Positions 60,267-64,000 of a stretch of DNA of 64,000 nt are shown here, piece by piece (the stretch's first letter is position 1; every line of letters begins with the position of its first letter). The position numbers and the translations under genes were made by a program. Origin of the DNA: Chthonomonas calidirosea (GTDB taxonomy: Bacteria; Armatimonadota; Fimbriimonadia; Fimbriimonadales; Fimbriimonadaceae); NCBI GenBank assembly GCA_945882415.1, contig CAMCWC010000015.1, positions 1-64,000 on the forward strand. The letters run 5' to 3'. The notes beneath the pieces were generated by a model. It was not told the origin of the DNA. It did no database searches and saw nothing but the letters and a program-made list of their open reading frames with translations.

Positions 60267-62316
60267 GTGGTTCGTCCAAACCGATCCAGCCAACCGCATC
60301 CGCAATGTCATCAAAAACGCGCATGTCCGACGGCAGATTCGCGAGGATTTCCTCACCGTATCGCTTCGTTTTCAGTCGAGGATCAAGCAATGCAATGACG
60401 CCTTTGTCCGAGGAACGACGAATCAAGCGACCTGCGCCCTGCCGAACCATCATCTTCGTCTGAGCCAAGGTGTGCTCGCGGAATGGGTCGATTCCCTGCG
60501 ACACCAAGTACGCCATCCGAGCAATCTGAATCGGCTCCGTAGGGACCTCAAACGGCACTCGAACAAGAACCACGCACGAGAGCGTGTCGCCTGGCGCATC
60601 GAACCCGGTCCAGAACGAGCGTAACGCAAAGAGGCTGATCTCCGGCGATTCCTTAAAGCGATCTCCTACCGCCGCCGCACCCGTTTTGGGCTGCATCAGA
60701 ATCGGGAACTCCTCGCGGTTCATCAACTGAAACACGCCTTCCATCTCCTTTCGGCTATGGAAAAGCGCGAGCGTCCGTCCCTGGCAAGCTTCGATAATGT
60801 CCTGCAGTTCGCTCGCCAGCGCACGATAGTAGTTCGCCTCGTTGCCATCCCGACGCGCCGCGCTAGGATCCGGAATCGAGCCGACCTTTGGAATGTAAAC
60901 CGCCGCCTGCGTGGAGTGATCAAACGGCGATTCGAGGATTTCTCGAAAGTCCGGCTTCAGGCCGATGGACCGCTCAAAGAACGTGAACTCGCCATCGAGG
61001 ACGAGGGTTGCCGAGATACAAGCATGCGGCACCTTGCTCCACAGAATCTCTGTAAGTGGCGGTCCAAGGTCGACAATGTCCTGCCGAAGAATCGCATCTT
61101 GTGGGCCAAAGCCGAAGCTCGGTTGTCCCAGATAACTCACCGAAACCCCGTGCGGAGTAAAGATCGCTTCGCATCCTCGGGCAAAGTCGGAGAAATAGCT
61201 GATGTAGTTCCGGGCCGTTTCCTTGAGCCCGCGATCGGATTCATCAAGCACGCCCTCCGCCTGATCGACGATCCGCTGCGCGACGCTCGCGACCTCCATC
61301 ACCAAGGCCCGGGCCTGATCTAAATCGGCCGCCGCCCGAAACTGCTTAACCGCCGGATTGTCCTCGAGTTCGCTCGGCGCGGTCTGCAGAATTCCCGGCG
61401 TCCCCAGCCCGGCCCCCGGCTGTTCAAACTGCCGAATGTAAACGTCAAGGTCCTTTCGAATTTCCACAAGAAATCGGTCCCAGTTACCCGACACCAAAAA
61501 CGATCCCCGCTCGAGCGCGGGACGCAGCAGCCCCTCCAGCCGCCCGAGCAAGCCCAAAAGTGCCCGAATCCGGGGAGCGCTCAGCTCGAACTCAAGCCCG
61601 TTTTGCGCGGCTGAGGCAAAGTCGTGAGCCTCATCAAGCACGATGAAATCCAGCTTCCCGAGGATTCCTTCGCCTTCTCCCCCCTCCGTTCCGCTCGCCA
61701 TGAGCGCGTTTTGGATCACCACGTTGTGGTTCGTGATGATCACCTTGGCCTTCTCCGCTCGGCGACGAGCCGAATAGAAATAGCAATCGTGATAGACCGG
61801 GCACGCGCGTGCCGGACAAACGGGCGGCACCGCGATTCGGCTCCACGCTTTCGAGATTTCGGCTTTCGATATTGGCGCGGTACGCCGGAACTCCGTCTCC
61901 GTGCCTTCGGTAAGGCGAGCGCGGATGGCATCCATCTGCTGCGGCAGGTGCTGGTCCATGTCTACCAGGCACGCATAGCGCTGGCGACCTAACAGCAATG
62001 CAGTGGGAACTTCCTCATCAAACAGGGAAGCGGCAAACGGTACGTCTTTCTGCCAGTACTGGTCAGCCAGAACGTTTGTATACGTCGCGATGACCGTGCG
62101 CTTGTCGCCGGCAATGGCATGAGCAAACGCAGGAATAAGGCAGGCAAGACTCTTACCCAAGCCGGTGGGAGCTTCGAAGGCACCGGACTGTCCGCCCGCA
62201 ATAAGGTCGCTGAGCAAAGAGGAAAGCTGGATTTGACCCGCCCGTTCCATGAACCCGGGCTGTTGTCGCAACCGCTCAAATGCCAGCGCAATCAGTTCTT
62301 CCGGCGACGTCGGCAT
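60259..62316 (-). CDS. DinG-family ATP-dependent DNA helicase
   Basis: 685 residues, superfamily 2 iron-sulfur helicase (XPD/DinG type). Walker A is APTGLGKSLACLIPAF (about residues 45-60), the DEAH box is FIVLDEAHDF, and iron-sulfur cysteines are visible in RYACLVDM and CPARACPVYHDC. Motif VI is VRQGAGRLIRRSSDKGVIALLD. Resolves R-loops and replication conflicts. The start ATG is at 62316. Upstream on the same strand is a promoter-hairpin-terminator unit (62384-62480) that may control it. Confidence 0.94.
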   Translation of the reverse strand: MPTSPEELIALAFERLRQQPGFMERAGQIQLSSLLSDLIAGGQSGAFEAPTGLGKSLACLIPAFAHAIAGDKRTVIATYTNVLADQYWQKDVPFAASLFDEEVPTALLLGRQRYACLVDMDQHLPQQMDAIRARLTEGTETEFRRTAPISKAEISKAWSRIAVPPVCPARACPVYHDCYFYSARRRAEKAKVIITNHNVVIQNALMASGTEGGEGEGILGKLDFIVLDEAHDFASAAQNGLEFELSAPRIRALLGLLGRLEGLLRPALERGSFLVSGNWDRFLVEIRKDLDVYIRQFEQPGAGLGTPGILQTAPSELEDNPAVKQFRAAADLDQARALVMEVASVAQRIVDQAEGVLDESDRGLKETARNYISYFSDFARGCEAIFTPHGVSVSYLGQPSFGFGPQDAILRQDIVDLGPPLTEILWSKVPHACISATLVLDGEFTFFERSIGLKPDFREILESPFDHSTQAAVYIPKVGSIPDPSAARRDGNEANYYRALASELQDIIEACQGRTLALFHSRKEMEGVFQLMNREEFPILMQPKTGAAAVGDRFKESPEISLFALRSFWTGFDAPGDTLSCVVLVRVPFEVPTEPIQIARMAYLVSQGIDPFREHTLAQTKMMVRQGAGRLIRRSSDKGVIALLDPRLKTKRYGEEILANLPSDMRVFDDIADAVGWIGLDEPHG

Positions 62317-62383
62317 TCACCGATATTGTCACCGATTTCTATTGGAACTCGTTGAACGAAGAATCTCGTACAACGTTAAGCTT

Positions 62384-62446
62384 AAGAAAAGGCTCGGGAA
62401 AACCCGAGCCCAATAAAAGTAAGGAAGTGGCCTGACTTCTCAGGTC
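62384..62446 (-). ncRNA. Putative small RNA or attenuator leader upstream of the DinG-like gene
   Basis: Read on the minus strand: a 7-bp hairpin with GAAG loop (arms 62446-62440 and 62435-62429), an 18-nt pyrimidine-rich linker containing CTTCCTTAC (62428-62411), then a perfect 8-bp hairpin CCCGAGCC/GGCTCGGG (62410-62403, 62398-62391) with a 4-nt loop, followed by TTTTCTTAAG. That last part is a canonical intrinsic terminator. A -10/-35 pair with 17-bp spacing lies right upstream. The linker is complementary to Shine-Dalgarno sequences, as in trans-acting sRNAs. Either a free RNA of about 62 nt or a leader that can terminate before the helicase. Confidence 0.55.
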
Positions 62447-62451
62447 CTATT

Positions 62452-62480
62452 TCTATATCACAGGCCGCGCGATTAACCAA
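62452..62480 (-). promoter_or_regulatory. Promoter of the putative sRNA / helicase leader, with overlapping palindrome
   Basis: On the minus strand TTGGTT (62480-62475), a 17-bp spacer and TATAGA (62457-62452). The -35 overlaps the left arm of a CCAAG-N7-CTTGG palindrome (62477-62493) that could be a repressor operator. Confidence 0.5.
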
Positions 62481-62628
62481 GGAAATTTCTTGGCACTATC
62501 CTGTTTTGCGTCAAAACGCGCTGAAATCAAGAAAAAGTGCTAGGTGGGCCCGCCGATCTCAGCTTCGAGAACATCTTATAATTTGATTCCCCCGTTTTCC
62601 CTTCTACCGGGCTACACTAGTTCCGCGC

Positions 62629-64000
62629 ATGGCGATGAAGCAGGCGGAAGAAAAGGAGATCACGTCGTCCCCATCTATCTCCGGGTACGAGGCTGGCTTC
62701 AGCCCTTTTCGTATTCGCGCAGTCATTCTTGGATTCCTGCTGTGCATTCCCGTCACTTACGCCTGCACAAATCAGAGCGTCTCCGGCTTCTTTAGCCTCA
62801 TGACCGCGCCGATTTCGGCGCTGCTTTTTTGCCTGATCGCCAACATCGTTCTTCGGAAAGTCAGCCCGAAGCTCGCGCTTTCCCAAAGCGATCTCATCAT
62901 CATCTTTTGCATCACGGCTTGCGCCGGCGCGATCGCGGGCGAATGGACCGAGTTTGGCCACGCCGCCACCTACAACTACCCCTATAACAGTAAGTGGAGC
63001 GACGGCTACAAAAACATCCTGTCCAAAAATGTTCCTGACGCCTTAGTGATCAAAGACTTCGACGAAGTCAAAGACATTCAGGGTGGCGGGAAGGACATGG
63101 GCTACGTCTTCTCGAGGCTCGGGACTTACCTTCCGCGCTGGGCAACTTGGGGCGGACTCATATGCACCCTCTGTTTTGCCATGCTGTGCCTCAACAGCCT
63201 CATGCGGACCGCGTGGTGCGAGCGCGAGCGCCTCACCTTCCCCCTGATCCAATTGCCGATCGCAATGTGCGAGAAAGGCGGGGCAGGCGGCATGTGGAAA
63301 AGCAAGTACATGTGGATCGCGTTCGCGGTGATGTTCGGCATCGACATGCTGAACGGGCTGAACTACCTCTATCCCAGCCTGCCCGCCATCCCGGTCAAGA
63401 CGCTATTCTTCATTGACCAAACGTTCAAAGAACCGCCGCTCAGCAACATCGGAGACTTCCGAATCTCGATCTATCCGTTCATGTCGGCCATCGGCTTGTT
63501 CATCCCGAGCGACCTTCTCATCAGCATCGTCGCCTTCTTCTTGCTGAGGAAAGCAACCCACGTTGCGCTGGCCGCAAACGGCATTCCGCAAAGTACGTTT
63601 TCCGGTACCGGTCTACTTCCTGGACCACCGTACTTTGATGAGCAAACGTGGGGAGCGGTCATTGCGATGTTCCTGGGCGCGCTCTGGGTCAGCCGCGAAT
63701 ACCTTCGAGACGTCTGGTCCGACATCAAAACCGGTAGCCGTTCGGCAGACGGCGGCGTCACCCACCGATGGGCATTCATCGGCCTCATCGCCAGTTTCGT
63801 GGTGCTCGTTGGATACGGCGTATGGGGCAACCTGCCGATCCCGTACATGATCTTCTACATCGCGCTGTTCTTGGTCTTCTCGGTGGTCCTGACGAGAATT
63901 CGCGCGCAGCTCGGTCCGCCGACTCACGAGTTTGCCTTCTTCGGTTCAAACAGCATCATGCATCGGTTCATGGGCACCAAGTGGATTTCGGACGGCCAGG
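62629..64000 (+). CDS. DUF6785/DUF6784-type polytopic membrane protein, cut by window edge
   Basis: At least 457 residues; the frame runs off the right edge with no stop. N-terminal tail of about 25 residues, then membrane segments at about 31-47, 55-75, 85-103, 170-190, 222-240, 280-305, 345-360, 385-400 and 408-425. The stretch RTAWCERERLTFPLIQLPIAM, FRISIYPFMSAIGLFIPSDL and the HEFAFFGSN region resemble the DUF6785 family seen in Armatimonadota and Planctomycetes, which recalls oligopeptide-transporter-like folds. Function unknown. The start is ATG 62629 or ATG 62635. Confidence 0.75.
   Translation, partial: MAMKQAEEKEITSSPSISGYEAGFSPFRIRAVILGFLLCIPVTYACTNQSVSGFFSLMTAPISALLFCLIANIVLRKVSPKLALSQSDLIIIFCITACAGAIAGEWTEFGHAATYNYPYNSKWSDGYKNILSKNVPDALVIKDFDEVKDIQGGGKDMGYVFSRLGTYLPRWATWGGLICTLCFAMLCLNSLMRTAWCERERLTFPLIQLPIAMCEKGGAGGMWKSKYMWIAFAVMFGIDMLNGLNYLYPSLPAIPVKTLFFIDQTFKEPPLSNIGDFRISIYPFMSAIGLFIPSDLLISIVAFFLLRKATHVALAANGIPQSTFSGTGLLPGPPYFDEQTWGAVIAMFLGALWVSREYLRDVWSDIKTGSRSADGGVTHRWAFIGLIASFVVLVGYGVWGNLPIPYMIFYIALFLVFSVVLTRIRAQLGPPTHEFAFFGSNSIMHRFMGTKWISDGQ

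Larger units (their letters stand above)
62317..62628. other. 312-bp divergent intergenic region
   Basis: Apart from the RNA unit and its promoter, it holds a GTTTTG-CGT-CAAAAC hairpin (about 62511-62525), and on the plus strand a consensus TATAAT at 62577-62582 without a clear -35, the likely promoter for the membrane protein at 62629. No open frame that looks coding. Confidence 0.5.

Noticed and set aside
1-64000. CRISPR arrays, insertion sequences, rRNA, prophage
   Set aside because: No regularly spaced repeats, transposase or integrase motifs, rRNA core sequences or phage structural genes were seen on either strand.

Overview
The window looks like a chromosome piece from a diderm, LPS-making, fairly GC-rich, pigmented bacterium. 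My best guess is Armatimonadota (Fimbriimonadia-like). The guess rests on the combination of LpxC/LpxD/BamA/Skp/TamB (outer membrane with LPS), CsaB with a DUF5693-type protein, H-X9-DG pseudopilins, DUF4127 and DUF6785-type proteins, and a carotenoid cluster. It is inference; no rRNA is present. All three tRNA genes found carry an encoded CCA end. No IS element, prophage or CRISPR array was seen.

Layout. 1-422: minus-strand MerR-like/DUF433 antitoxin cut by the left edge. 449-5800: minus-strand carotenoid operon (cruF, crtI, acyltransferase, crtB) ending in an aldo/keto reductase and AlkA. 5841-5931: tRNA-Ser(GCU). 6051-9557: small exported protein, lytic transglycosylase, CHMI-like tautomerase (minus), HerA/YjgR-type ATPase. 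9640-16472: transsulfuration enzyme, dehalogenase-like hydrolase, OYE, rhomboid, DUF5693 and CsaB. 16539-23600: large outer-membrane barrel, beta-lactamase-fold hydrolase, alpha/beta hydrolase, GNAT, pseudopilin. 23641-28161: a 1506-residue fusion of a catalytically degenerate M28 peptidase domain with an FtsX-type permease. 28158-30651 (minus): ubiE, polyprenyl synthase, HAD phosphatase (menaquinone side). 30720-35553 (minus): a membrane protein, then pstS-pstC-pstA-M42 peptidase without pstB; a candidate Pho box lies between pstS and a divergent phosphoesterase. 36447-41752: hybrid sensor kinase, tRNA-Arg(UCU), then aldolase-rmuC-crcB (minus). 42137-53621 (minus): lipA, tamB, bamA, two skp paralogues, a lipoprotein, lpxD, lpxC, i.e. 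an outer-membrane biogenesis operon. 53677-58622: accessory stretch with an AbiE type IV toxin-antitoxin pair, tRNA-Leu(GAG), DAHP synthase and an AT-rich three-gene cassette headed by a TIGR04255-like protein. 58641-62316 (minus): DinG-family helicase and a DUF4127 protein. 62629-64000: DUF6785-type membrane protein cut by the right edge.

Themes. (1) Many first genes have a TANNNT -10 hexamer ending 6-7 nt before the start codon, which predicts leaderless mRNAs. (2) Packing is tight: ATGA overlaps inside operons and three convergent pairs with interleaved stop codons. (3) The most unusual loci are the AT-rich TIGR04255 cassette, the dead-M28/FtsX fusion, and a promoter-hairpin-terminator unit upstream of the DinG-like helicase that could be a small RNA or an attenuator.
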